A stretch of DNA of 32,601 nt from Spirochaetota bacterium (GTDB taxonomy: Bacteria; Spirochaetota; UBA4802; UBA5550). Positions 8,025-14,879 of the stretch are shown here, in pieces (within the stretch, counting starts at the first letter, position 1; the number at the start of each line of letters is the position of its first letter). The notes beneath the pieces were generated by a model, which was not told where the DNA came from, did no database searches, and was given only the letters and a program-made list of their open reading frames with translations. Both the position numbers and the translations under genes were made by a program. The stretch lies in the NCBI GenBank assembly GCA_003246895.1, contig QKCL01000075.1, positions 1 through 32,601 on the forward strand, in the 5' to 3' direction.

Positions 8025-8044
8025 CAACTGCTGATCAATATTTC

Positions 8045-8917
8045 TTATCCGCCATAGGATTCAGCATATTTTTTGAAGGCGCTGCGCAGTTTCTCTGTGA
8101 CAGGGCCCACCTTCCCGTCGCCTATTGCCCTTCTGTCAGCAGTAACAACCGGTATGATCTCCGCTCCGCTTCCCGTGAGGAAGCATTCATCTGCCGTGTA
8201 CAGGTCATACTGGGCAAGGACAGTTTCCAGTACAGAAATCCCCTCCTGCTCCGCTACTTCAAGAACAGCCCCCCTTGTGATTCCACCAAGGGCGCCGCAG
8301 GTAAGGAGTGGTGTACACAGAACTCCGTCTTTTACAATGAATATATTATCGGCAGTGCATTCGGCAATGAAGCCGTCACGGTTCAGGATAAGACCCTCAG
8401 CCGCCCCGGACTGTTTTGCCTCAATCTTAGCCAGAATATTGTTAAGGTAATTCAGGGACTTGATTCTTGGGTCAAGTGAATCTACACTGTTTCTCCTTAC
8501 TGAAACACTGGCAATGGATATTCCGCTCCTGTACAGTTCCTCTGGATAGAGCTGGATATCGCCGGTTATGACAATTACAGATGCCCTGACGCATTTATCA
8601 GGGTCAAGCCCCAGGTCACCGCTTCCCCTTGTTACAACAGCCCTTATGTAGCCTGACTGCCCGGAGCCGCTCTTGCCGTTTATCTCAACTCCATCATTAA
8701 GTATCCGGGAAAACTCATCCCTGGTATAGGGAATTTCAAGAGAAAGGGCCTTTGCGCTTGCGTAGAGCCTGTCAACATGCTCCTTCAGTTTAAAAATTCT
8801 GCCGTTGTATATACGGAGCCCCTCGAAAACACCGTCTCCATAGAGCAGGCCGTGGTCAAATACTGAAACCACTGCCTGGTCCTTTTCAAAATATGAACCG
8901 TCAATAAATATCTTCAT
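8045..8917 (-). CDS. ilvE: Class IV PLP-dependent aminotransferase (branched-chain type)
   Basis: A 290-aa fold-type IV PLP aminotransferase. Signature segments are FDHGLLYGDGVFEGLRIYNG, Lys153 in RIKSLNYLNNIL (PLP Schiff base), the ECTADNIFIVKDG loop with Glu186, and GALGGITRGAV for phosphate binding. The pattern is closest to branched-chain amino acid transaminase, though D-amino-acid transaminase and aminodeoxychorismate lyase share this fold, so the symbol is provisional. A GAGGTG SD precedes ATG 8917. The start overlaps the TrmB-family gene by 4 bp (ATGA), so the pair is one transcription unit and the regulator may respond to a product or substrate of this enzyme. Confidence 0.85.
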   Translation of the reverse strand: MKIFIDGSYFEKDQAVVSVFDHGLLYGDGVFEGLRIYNGRIFKLKEHVDRLYASAKALSLEIPYTRDEFSRILNDGVEINGKSGSGQSGYIRAVVTRGSGDLGLDPDKCVRASVIVITGDIQLYPEELYRSGISIASVSVRRNSVDSLDPRIKSLNYLNNILAKIEAKQSGAAEGLILNRDGFIAECTADNIFIVKDGVLCTPLLTCGALGGITRGAVLEVAEQEGISVLETVLAQYDLYTADECFLTGSGAEIIPVVTADRRAIGDGKVGPVTEKLRSAFKKYAESYGG

Positions 8918-9717
8918 TTCAGCACCTCGTCTTTGAATATGTCCCGTAAAAGACTGTACCCGGGCCCGTATGTTTCTTCAAGAAGCTCCGGGAACCTGTT
9001 CACAACCTTCAATATATACACATCATGACTTATATAATCCCTGGCAAGAGCGGCAAAGACACTGCTTCTGCTCACAGTACCCTGGACCCTCTTTTCATTC
9101 AGGGTAGCTATTACGGCTTCATTGTCATCTCCGCAGATTACAAGCTGCCGTCCTCCCTTTTCTGCGAGAAGTGTATCCTTCACCGGATGGGAATACACTA
9201 TATCAATATCCGGCACAGAATCGCCGAACCAGACTATTGCCTTTCTGACCTTTTTGGGTTTCCGGGAAATCTGATTCACCAGTATTTCAAGGTCTTCCTG
9301 CCATCCGGACACAAGCAATGACCTGGAACTTCCGGTGATAATGTGTTTGCACTCCTCAATGAGTGTGTCATAATCACTTATATTTCGCAGGTACGAAATA
9401 TTTTCCTCCTGCCTGATCTGCGACAGCCCCTCGGAAAGCTCATCGAGCCGGTTTTCCATGGAATCCCTGTATTTCAGAACAAGCTTGTCCGGGTCCATGG
9501 GCATAAATTTCGGTTTTGCTCCGTCGCTGATTTCAAAGAGGGCTCCACGCTCCACAAGCCTTGAAATAACTTCATATATCTTTGAAGATGGGATTCCTGA
9601 ATTTTTCGAAAGTTCGTAAGCTCCGGCAGGATGTTTCTGCAGGAGTGAAACATAGGCCCTTGCCTCATATTCCGTGAAACCGAGTTCAGTCAGAAGCTGT
9701 ATATTATTAACTACCAT
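8914..9717 (-). CDS. TrmB-family transcriptional regulator
   Basis: A 267-aa TrmB-type protein. The N-terminal winged helix reads LTELGFTEYEARAYVSLL, then SGIPSSKIYEVISRLVERG, followed by a short coiled linker and the C-terminal sensor region (SRSLLVSGWQEDLEILVNQ). The family is abundant in archaea and scattered in bacteria, where ligands are usually sugars or other metabolites. An upstream in-frame TTG (9726) would add three residues, but ATG 9717 is preferred. No SD precedes it. A TATATT hexamer ends 10 nt before the ATG, so the mRNA may be nearly leaderless. The start codon lies at the centre of a 48-bp palindrome, which suggests autoregulation. It is followed by ilvE with an ATGA overlap. 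Confidence 0.85.
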   Translation of the reverse strand: MVVNNIQLLTELGFTEYEARAYVSLLQKHPAGAYELSKNSGIPSSKIYEVISRLVERGALFEISDGAKPKFMPMDPDKLVLKYRDSMENRLDELSEGLSQIRQEENISYLRNISDYDTLIEECKHIITGSSRSLLVSGWQEDLEILVNQISRKPKKVRKAIVWFGDSVPDIDIVYSHPVKDTLLAEKGGRQLVICGDDNEAVIATLNEKRVQGTVSRSSVFAALARDYISHDVYILKVVNRFPELLEETYGPGYSLLRDIFKDEVLK

Positions 9718-9740
9718 AGTAGTCAATAATATACAGCTTC
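9693..9740. promoter_or_regulatory. 48-bp near-perfect palindrome centred on the TrmB-gene start codon
   Basis: Two 24-nt arms match in 22 of 24 pairs: an outer 16-bp perfect stem (GAAGCTGTATATTATT and its complement), one mismatch, a 5-bp perfect stem (ACTAC/GTAGT), one mismatch, and the central AT pair. The regulator's ATG (9715-9717, minus strand) sits at the centre, and the first eight codons form one arm. In RNA the AUG would sit in the loop of a long hairpin. As DNA it would be an operator covering the -10 region and translation start. Confidence 0.75.
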
Positions 9741-9783
9741 AATTTTAGTCAAGCATCAAATGCCTCTTTTTTATATTTATTAG

Positions 9784-9812
9784 TTGTGGGAACAGACTTT
9801 TTCAGTTATTAT
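9784..9812 (+). promoter_or_regulatory. Possible promoter of the dioxygenase gene
   Basis: TTGTGG (9784-9789) and TATTAT (9807-9812) are 17 bp apart, about 50 bp before ATG 9861. It is divergent from the TrmB promoter and about 45 bp from the 48-bp palindrome, so one regulator could affect both directions. The -35 match is weak. Confidence 0.35.
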
Positions 9813-9860
9813 ATCAATATTGAATAATCTTTTTTATCAAGAGAACACATAGAGCATATT

Positions 9861-10661
9861 ATGGCGAATAAGAAACTGCAGGTTATTTACATTTCTCACG
9901 GAGGGGGTCCTCTCCCAATTCTTGGTGACCCTAGTCATGAAAAAATGAATTATTTCATGAAAACAATTCCTTCTTTATTAAGAAGACCAGATGCCATAGT
10001 TGTCATCAGCGCTCATTGGGAGGAGAGAACTCTTGCAGTTCAGGGGGGAGAAAACCCGGAACTTTATTATGATTATTACGGCTTTCCCGATGAAGCTTAC
10101 AGTATAAAGTATGCACCGCCCGGCAATCCGGAACTTGCAGGGATAATAAAAGATCTTTTCCTTGATTACAATATTGACTGCACCATAGATTCACAAAGAG
10201 GCTATGACCATGGACTCTTCATACCACTGAAGCTGATGTTCCCTGAGGCTGAAATTCCATCAATACAACTGTCTTTAAAAAAAGGACTTGATCCTGAATT
10301 TCACATTAATGTCGGTCGGGTTCTCAATAAACTTTCTGATGAAAATATACTGATAATAGGGTCAGGTTTTTCTTTTCACAATATGATGTTTTTTAACTAC
10401 ACCCAAAATCCCGCAGTTGATGAAAAAAACGATTCTTTTCAGAACTGGCTTATAGACATATGTACCGGTGAACATTCCATGGATAAACGAAAACAGGAAC
10501 TCATAAACTGGGAAAAGGTTCCTTCAGCAAGATACTGCCACCCAAGAGAGGAGCACCTGCTGCCGCTTCATGTATGCTGCGGGGCAGCACAGGCACAGGG
10601 GAGACTCGTTTTTGATGACTATATTGCAGGGAAAAGGGCTCTGGCCATCCTATGGAATTAG
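9861..10661 (+). CDS. LigB/class III extradiol-type dioxygenase (DODA/YgiD-like)
   Basis: A 266-aa protein of the class III extradiol ring-cleavage dioxygenase superfamily, in the DODA/YgiD branch. Metal ligands and the catalytic residue are visible: His13 in ISHGGGP, His52 in VISAHWEE, His117 in GYDHGLFIPL, His173 in GSGFSFHNM, and His232 in REEHLLPLHV. YgiD-type enzymes open catechol rings such as L-DOPA with O2 using zinc or iron. In a genome with an oxygen-sensitive hydrogenase the role is unclear, and some family members (MEMO-like) are not dioxygenases. The start has a weak SD. The gene is divergent from the TrmB-ilvE unit. Confidence 0.88.
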   Translation: MANKKLQVIYISHGGGPLPILGDPSHEKMNYFMKTIPSLLRRPDAIVVISAHWEERTLAVQGGENPELYYDYYGFPDEAYSIKYAPPGNPELAGIIKDLFLDYNIDCTIDSQRGYDHGLFIPLKLMFPEAEIPSIQLSLKKGLDPEFHINVGRVLNKLSDENILIIGSGFSFHNMMFFNYTQNPAVDEKNDSFQNWLIDICTGEHSMDKRKQELINWEKVPSARYCHPREEHLLPLHVCCGAAQAQGRLVFDDYIAGKRALAILWN

Positions 10662-10695
10662 ATCTCATCAAAGCCGGACTGAATCGGTACAACAT

Positions 10696-10714
10696 AGACA
10701 TGGAATAAATGTCT
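10696..10714 (+). repeat. Small stem-loop after the dioxygenase gene
   Basis: AGACAT (10696-10701) and ATGTCT (10709-10714) form a 6-bp stem with a 7-nt loop 35 bp after the stop codon. There is no T-tract, so termination here would be factor-dependent at best. Confidence 0.3.
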
Positions 10715-10780
10715 GTTGCAGGGAAATACAGCAGTAAAATGGCCTACTCAATGATCTGAGCTGCCACAGGTTTTTATATT

Positions 10781-10804
10781 GATATTATAAGAATTTATAT
10801 TATC
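10781..10804. promoter_or_regulatory. AT-rich imperfect dyad upstream of the ZIP transporter
   Basis: GATATTATAA (10781-10790) and TTTATATTATC (10794-10804) are near-complementary, with 9 of 12 pairs matching. The site is about 40 bp before ATG 10842, in the promoter region. Zur or Mn/Fe regulators use AT-rich dyads of this size, so a metal-responsive operator is a reasonable guess. The sequence does not match a specific consensus closely enough to name one. Confidence 0.3.
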
Positions 10805-10841
10805 TGATACCAACACATGCTGAATACATAAGGAGAAAAAA

Positions 10842-11657
10842 ATGAACCTTGAATCTCTTCTTCAGTACAATCCGGTACTGCTTGCCCTTTGTGCCACGCT
10901 GTTCACCTGGTTTGTAACAGCACTCGGCTCTTCAATGGTCTTCTTTTTTAAAACAATAAAAAAAACAGTACTCAATTCCATGCTGGGATTTGCCGCAGGT
11001 GTCATGATTGCTGCCAGTTTCTGGTCCCTGCTGAACCCTGCAATCGAGATGTCATCAAAAAACGGAGGGACCCCGTGGGTACCTGCAGTAACAGGATTTC
11101 TTGCAGGCGGCCTCTTTCTGTTTCTAGTTGATAAAATACTCCCCCACCTGCACATGGGGCTTTCAAGGGACAAGGCTGAAGGTATTGAAACATCATGGAA
11201 AAGAAGCGTCCTCCTTGTTCTTGCAATTACGCTTCACAACATACCCGAGGGGCTTGCAGTTGGGGTTGCTTTCGGGGCACTGTCATCATCTTCATCGGCC
11301 GGGGCAGTCGCCGGAGCCGTTGCTCTGGCCATAGGTATAGGCCTTCAGAATTTCCCCGAAGGGGCTGCGGTTTCGATCCCCTTAAGGCGGGAGGGATTTT
11401 CAAGGCTCAAGGCATTCCACTACGGCCAGCTGTCCGGAGTGGTTGAACCGGTCGCAGGTGTAATAGGAGCGTATCTGGTTCTGGTAATCGAACCTCTCCT
11501 TCCATATGCCCTTTCTTTTGCTGCAGGGGCCATGATCTTTGTTGTAATAGAGGAACTAATTCCCGAAGCACAGACCGGAGAGGAGACCGACCTTTCAACC
11601 GTGGGTGCAATGGTCGGATTTGCCACGATGATGCTTCTTGATGTGGCTCTGGGATAA
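10842..11657 (+). CDS. ZIP-family divalent metal transporter
   Basis: A 271-aa polytopic inner-membrane protein of the ZIP family (GufA/ZupT-like). The metal-binding pair of motifs is intact: HNIPEGLAVGVAFG in the fourth helix and LQNFPEGAAVSIPL in the fifth, followed by a conserved GQLSGVVEPVAGVIGA helix and the late EELIPEAQ motif. Members import zinc, iron or manganese. There is a low-complexity Ser/Ala stretch between the two metal helices. The SD AAGGAG is well placed before the ATG. It stands alone, with an AT-rich dyad in its promoter region, and is convergent with the HxlR gene (20 bp). Confidence 0.92.
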   Translation: MNLESLLQYNPVLLALCATLFTWFVTALGSSMVFFFKTIKKTVLNSMLGFAAGVMIAASFWSLLNPAIEMSSKNGGTPWVPAVTGFLAGGLFLFLVDKILPHLHMGLSRDKAEGIETSWKRSVLLVLAITLHNIPEGLAVGVAFGALSSSSSAGAVAGAVALAIGIGLQNFPEGAAVSIPLRREGFSRLKAFHYGQLSGVVEPVAGVIGAYLVLVIEPLLPYALSFAAGAMIFVVIEELIPEAQTGEETDLSTVGAMVGFATMMLLDVALG

Positions 11658-11677
11658 TCAACTCACCATTCCAGAAA

Positions 11678-12043
11678 CTACTTCTCCCTGTTTCTGAACG
11701 CATGGTGGTCTGTGAATCCGAATACCTCCTCGGACCAGCTTAGGGACCACTCCCCGAATGGAAGCAGAAGACTGATTAGTTTCTCTCCACGTTCTGTGAG
11801 TACATATCCGTCAATGGTGCGTTCCATAATATCCGCCTCTCGCAGATCCTTTATGCGGCTGTTCAGTATTGAAGGAGATATTGACTCACACCTGTCCTGA
11901 AGATCTCTGAAAGTACAGGGCCCCTTCTGCAGGTTCCAGACCACACCCATGGCCCAGGGCCTGCCCAGAAGATCAAAGAGGGCCATGATAGGAGCCCCTG
12001 ACCGGGAGCCCCTGACCGGTTTACCCGGATTTGGAATAGACAT
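11678..12043 (-). CDS. HxlR-family transcriptional regulator
   Basis: A 121-aa winged-helix regulator of the HxlR/MarR-like group. Visible family features are IMALFDLLGRPWAMGVVWNL at the start of the domain, then GPCTFRDLQDRCESISPSIL with the recognition helix, and LREADIMERTIDGYVLTERG (wing). GGAGGAG lies just before ATG 12043. The usual N-terminal CPI signature cysteine is replaced (GAPI), so redox sensing by that Cys, known in some relatives (YodB, HypR), is unlikely. A 14-bp tandem duplication lies in the N-terminal codons. It is 62 bp downstream of the tautomerase gene on the same strand, likely co-transcribed, and may bind the twin dyads upstream of that gene. Confidence 0.88.
   Translation of the reverse strand: MSIPNPGKPVRGSRSGAPIMALFDLLGRPWAMGVVWNLQKGPCTFRDLQDRCESISPSILNSRIKDLREADIMERTIDGYVLTERGEKLISLLLPFGEWSLSWSEEVFGFTDHHAFRNREK
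11991..12018. repeat. 14-bp perfect tandem duplication inside the HxlR gene
   Basis: GGAGCCCCTGACCG occurs twice head to tail (11991-12004 and 12005-12018). The unit is not a multiple of three, so gain or loss of one copy would shift the frame. In the present state the SD-led ATG 12043 is in frame with the winged-helix domain, so the gene is intact with two copies. Confidence 0.85.
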
Positions 12044-12105
12044 ACTTCTCCTCCAGAAAAGAAAATACCCGAAAGGCTCCGATCAGACACAGATACTGAC
12101 TAAAC

Positions 12106-12300
12106 TTACTGTTTTGCAAGTTTCTCCGTAAGCGTAACTCCCCCCAGACCGATATTATCGTAATCAAGTTCCTCTATGAAAACAATATAGGAACTTTCCG
12201 GAATACCGGTTACTTCATTAGCAGCAGACGTGAGCCTTCTGATCAACTCCTTTTTGTCTTTGGCCTGACCTGTTCCCATTTGTACTGTAATTACTGGCAT
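12106..12300 (-). CDS. 4-oxalocrotonate tautomerase-family enzyme
   Basis: A 64-aa tautomerase of the 4-oxalocrotonate family. After Met removal the protein begins with the catalytic Pro (MPVITVQMGTGQ), and the motif KDKKELIRRLTSAA follows, as in DmpI/XylH-like enzymes. These form hexamers and catalyse proton transfer through the N-terminal Pro; the physiological substrate of small stand-alone copies is often unknown. The usual Arg near residue 11 is not evident (Gly-Gln-Ala), so classical 4-oxalocrotonate activity is uncertain. AAGGAGG lies before the ATG. It heads a likely two-gene unit with the HxlR gene. Confidence 0.88.
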   Translation of the reverse strand: MPVITVQMGTGQAKDKKELIRRLTSAANEVTGIPESSYIVFIEELDYDNIGLGGVTLTEKLAKQ

Positions 12301-12318
12301 AAGCGCCTCCTTTTCTTC

Positions 12319-12358
12319 GCTATTTTTTTAATAGCTTGCTATTTATTTAATAGCAAGC
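12319..12358. promoter_or_regulatory. Twin dyads GCTATT-N5-AATAGC before the tautomerase-HxlR unit
   Basis: Two copies of the same dyad are present: GCTATT (12319-12324) with AATAGC (12330-12335), and GCTATT (12338-12343) with AATAGC (12349-12354), 19 bp apart. The second extends to a 10-bp perfect stem (GCTTGCTATT/AATAGCAAGC, 12334-12358). The pair begins 19 bp before the tautomerase ATG. Two helical-phase-spaced dyads fit cooperative binding of a dimeric regulator, the HxlR protein being the obvious candidate. Confidence 0.65.
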
Positions 12359-12441
12359 ACTCCAAAGAGCAATTCTTTTTTTCACAATAAATAAAAAATT
12401 TAAAAGACAACACATGGGTTAAATGGAGGAATTGTAACACT

Positions 12442-12501
12442 ATGATACGGCATGATGCCGTTCTGAATAAATACCGACTGGGACTCACAATATGCTGTTA
12501 A
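12442..12501 (+). CDS. Possible 19-aa leader peptide overlapping the SanA-like gene
   Basis: ATG 12442 opens a 19-codon frame ending at 12501, which overlaps the SanA-like start at 12492. The nearest SD (GGAGGA, 12425-12430) lies 11 nt upstream of this ATG, whereas the SanA-like gene has no SD of its own. Translation of the short frame could deliver ribosomes to the SanA start. The frame also spans a perfect palindrome. The spacing is longer than ideal, so this is a weak call. Confidence 0.3.
   Translation: MIRHDAVLNKYRLGLTICC
12447..12461. repeat. Perfect 15-bp palindrome ahead of the SanA-like gene
   Basis: ACGGCATGATGCCGT has two 7-bp complementary arms around one base. It lies 30 bp before ATG 12492. 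It is GC-rich in an AT-rich leader, so it may be an operator. Confidence 0.45.
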
Positions 12502-13157
12502 AAAAAAGAATACTCTACATTTCGATGGTTCTGTTTACAGGATCTATCATGGCTTTTATAATTTCACATTTTATTAACAGCACAATTATTTCAGACACTG
12601 AAAAATTCATACACCGTAAAATCAGCACCGTACCGGCTGCGACATGCGCTCTTGTTCCTGGTGCAAAGGTCTACAGCGGAGGCAGACTCTCCTCCGTTAC
12701 ATATGACAGGGTCAGAACCGCGGCGGAACTCTACAGAGCCGGAAAAGTAAAAAAAATTCTCGTGAGCGGCGACCGCAGCAAGAACAATGAATCTGCTGCC
12801 ATGAAAAACTGTCTCCTTAAACTCAAAATTCCGGGAAGAGATATATTCACCGACCACTCCGGCGTCAATACATACAACTCCGTTTTAAGGGCAAAACGTA
12901 TTTTCGGTGTCAGTGACATGATCATTGTCACACAGAAGTTTCACCTGAACAGATCAGTCTACATCGCAAAAAATTCAGGCATCAATGCCTCCGGCTTTAC
13001 TGCAGACAGACGAAAATACATGTATGGAGACAGATATGCCATGAGGGAATATCTGGCAAGGGTAAAGGCATTCATTGAGATAATGCTCAAAATTGATCCC
13101 ATACCAGGAGACCGGGTTATTCCAATTTCCGGCGACGGAAGAGAGAGCTGGGAGTAA
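12492..13157 (+). CDS. SanA/YdcF-like (DUF218) envelope protein
   Basis: A 221-aa protein with one N-terminal membrane anchor (about residues 7-28) and a periplasmic-facing DUF218 domain. Motifs are CALVPGAKVYSGGRLS at the start of the domain, the YDRVRTAAELYRAGK helix, VSGDRSKNNESAAMKN, TYNSVLRAKRIFG and VTQKFHLNRSVYIA. The domain architecture matches SanA, which affects envelope permeability to vancomycin in enteric bacteria; the biochemical activity of the family is not established. An in-frame stop lies at 12468-12470, so no longer N-terminus is possible. No SD immediately precedes the ATG. It is followed by the ribB riboswitch. Confidence 0.85.
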   Translation: MLLKKRILYISMVLFTGSIMAFIISHFINSTIISDTEKFIHRKISTVPAATCALVPGAKVYSGGRLSSVTYDRVRTAAELYRAGKVKKILVSGDRSKNNESAAMKNCLLKLKIPGRDIFTDHSGVNTYNSVLRAKRIFGVSDMIIVTQKFHLNRSVYIAKNSGINASGFTADRRKYMYGDRYAMREYLARVKAFIEIMLKIDPIPGDRVIPISGDGRESWE

Positions 13158-13177
13158 GATAAAAAAAGAATTTTATC
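13158..13177 (+). terminator. AT-rich stem-loop right after the SanA-like stop
   Basis: GATAAAA (13158-13164) and TTTTATC (13171-13177) form a 7-bp stem with a 6-nt loop directly after the stop codon; a mixed T-rich stretch follows. The stem is weak, so termination efficiency is doubtful. Confidence 0.35.
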
Positions 13178-13224
13178 CAGCTTTTGTCTTTACATTTAGT
13201 TCCTAAACATCTGAAATATAACAT

Positions 13225-13338
13225 ATTTCTTCGGGGCAGGGTGCAATTCCCTACCGGCGGTTATAGTCCGCGACTCCCTCAGGGACTGATACGGTGAAAT
13301 TCCGTAACCGACAGTTAAAGTCTGGATGGTAGAAGAAT
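13225..13338 (+). ncRNA. FMN riboswitch (RFN element)
   Basis: The conserved RFN core is recognisable: CTTCGGGGCAGGGTG, TTCCCTACCGGCGGT, CCGCGACTCC, GGTGAAATTCCG, ACCGACAGTTAAAGTC and GGATGGTAGAAGAA. Closing helix P1 pairs TTCTTC (13227-13232) with GAAGAA (13332-13337). It binds FMN and would repress the downstream ribB. Between the aptamer and ribB there is no hairpin plus T-tract, but GCCCC (13377-13381) can pair with the SD GGGGG (13400-13404), which suggests translational control by SD sequestration. Confidence 0.95.
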
Positions 13339-13411
13339 TTATTTAAAAGTATACCTCAACAGGTCCAACCTGCCATGCCCCGATATGCCTATCAATTAAG
13401 GGGGACATTTC

Positions 13412-14071
13412 ATGATTAAAAAATTCGGAAAAACATTTAATGAACGTATTGAAAACGCGGCATCCTGCCTCAGAGAAGGCAAAGGGATCATACTTGTTGA
13501 TGATGAAAACCGCGAGAATGAAGGTGATATAATATTTCCTGCATCTACAATTTCAGCAGCGGATATGGCCCTCATGATCAGGGAATGCAGCGGCATAATC
13601 TGCCTGTGCCTCTCTGAAAAAAAATGCATGGACCTTAACCTGCCCCAGATGACAAACGAAAACACCAGCAGAAACCAAACGGCATTTACCATTTCAATCG
13701 AGGCAAAAGAAGGAGTTACCACAGGCGTATCCGCCCTTGATAGAGTCCATACGATAAGAACCGCAATTGCCCCTCAGGCCGTTCCGGAAAACCTGGCCAG
13801 GCCAGGACATGTTTTCCCCCTTCAGGGCCGCAACGGAGGAGTATTTTCAAGACGCGGCCATACGGAAGGCAGTATGGACATAGTTAAAATCGCGGGTCTG
13901 GGTGATGCAGCCGTACTTTGTGAACTCACAAATATTGACGGGACAATGTCCAGACTTCCCGAAATCTGCCGTTTTGCAGACTCCAGAGATATGGCGGTGC
14001 TTTCAGTTGAGGATATTTACCAATACAGAATGAATCATGATTCATTTGAGTTAAATATGCAGGAGAGGTAA
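13412..14071 (+). CDS. ribB: 3,4-dihydroxy-2-butanone 4-phosphate synthase
   Basis: A 219-aa stand-alone DHBP synthase, which converts ribulose 5-phosphate to 3,4-dihydroxy-2-butanone 4-phosphate and formate in riboflavin synthesis. The acidic loop VDDENRENEGD (residues 29-39) binds metal and substrate, and His150 lies in FSRRGHTEGSMD. GVTTGVSALDR and FPLQGRNGG are also typical. The length matches the single-domain form; no GTP cyclohydrolase II domain is fused. An AAGGGGG SD lies 7 nt before the ATG and is predicted to be masked when the upstream FMN riboswitch is bound. No other rib gene is adjacent, so this step is controlled alone. Confidence 0.96.
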   Translation: MIKKFGKTFNERIENAASCLREGKGIILVDDENRENEGDIIFPASTISAADMALMIRECSGIICLCLSEKKCMDLNLPQMTNENTSRNQTAFTISIEAKEGVTTGVSALDRVHTIRTAIAPQAVPENLARPGHVFPLQGRNGGVFSRRGHTEGSMDIVKIAGLGDAAVLCELTNIDGTMSRLPEICRFADSRDMAVLSVEDIYQYRMNHDSFELNMQER

Positions 14072-14087
14072 ATCTCCCGCATGAATA

Positions 14088-14855
14088 CTACACTGCCAGA
14101 AGAAGGATAATCCCGAATGCTATTCTGTAAATTCCGAAGGGCACAAATGTAAAGCTTTCAAGAAATCTGAGAAAGAACTTTATTGCAAGAAAAGCCACAA
14201 TAAAGGATACAACAAATCCAATACCGAGATTTACAAAATTGGCTCCTGAAAAAAGCTCATGCCTGTGCTTGAGTATGTCATAAAAGGTTGTGGCGCACAT
14301 TACCGGGAACGCCAGAAGGAATGAAAATTCAGCGCTGGCTTTCCTGTTAAGGCCAGAAAGCATTGCTCCCACAATTGTTGAACCTGCGCGGGATGTCCCT
14401 GGCACGAGTGCAAATACCTGAGCCAGACCTATATAGAGGGCCTGTTTGAACGATACATCCTCGACATCACCTGTGGTATGCTTTGATTCATCATAGAACT
14501 TTTCGACTACTAGAAAGACTACACCTCCCACGATAAACATTACGGCAACAATCTGTACAGTGAACAGTTCCTTCACCTGTGAAGAGAATATAAATCCGAT
14601 TGCAGCAATAGGAAGAAATGCCACAAAAATTTTCAGCCACAGATTAAAATGCCTGAATGTAAACTTTGAAGGGTAATTAATAACAACAGCGAGTATTGCG
14701 GCAAACTGTATTATGACCTCAAATGCCTTTGTAACACTGTCCTGGTCTATACCGAGAAACTTACTCGCAACAATGAGATGCCCTGTTGATGAAACAGGCA
14801 GAAACTCGGTGAACCCCTCGATGATACCGAGAATTATTGAATTAAAAATATCCAT
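14088..14855 (-). CDS. uppP: Undecaprenyl-diphosphatase (BacA/UppP)
   Basis: A polytopic membrane protein of about 255 aa that dephosphorylates undecaprenyl diphosphate to recycle the peptidoglycan lipid carrier and gives bacitracin tolerance. Both catalytic motifs are intact: [17 protein letters not shown] at the N-terminus and [17 protein letters not shown] in the middle. ATG 14855 gives the usual start [14 protein letters not shown]; an in-frame ATG at 14867 would add four residues. Neither has a strong SD. It is convergent with ribB (16 bp between stops), where GGAGA/TCTCC bases around 14061-14077 could form a small bidirectional stem. Confidence 0.94.
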   Translation of the reverse strand: MDIFNSIILGIIEGFTEFLPVSSTGHLIVASKFLGIDQDSVTKAFEVIIQFAAILAVVINYPSKFTFRHFNLWLKIFVAFLPIAAIGFIFSSQVKELFTVQIVAVMFIVGGVVFLVVEKFYDESKHTTGDVEDVSFKQALYIGLAQVFALVPGTSRAGSTIVGAMLSGLNRKASAEFSFLLAFPVMCATTFYDILKHRHELFSGANFVNLGIGFVVSFIVAFLAIKFFLRFLESFTFVPFGIYRIAFGIILLLAV

Positions 14856-14879
14856 TTTCAACACCATGTTTTATTGAAT

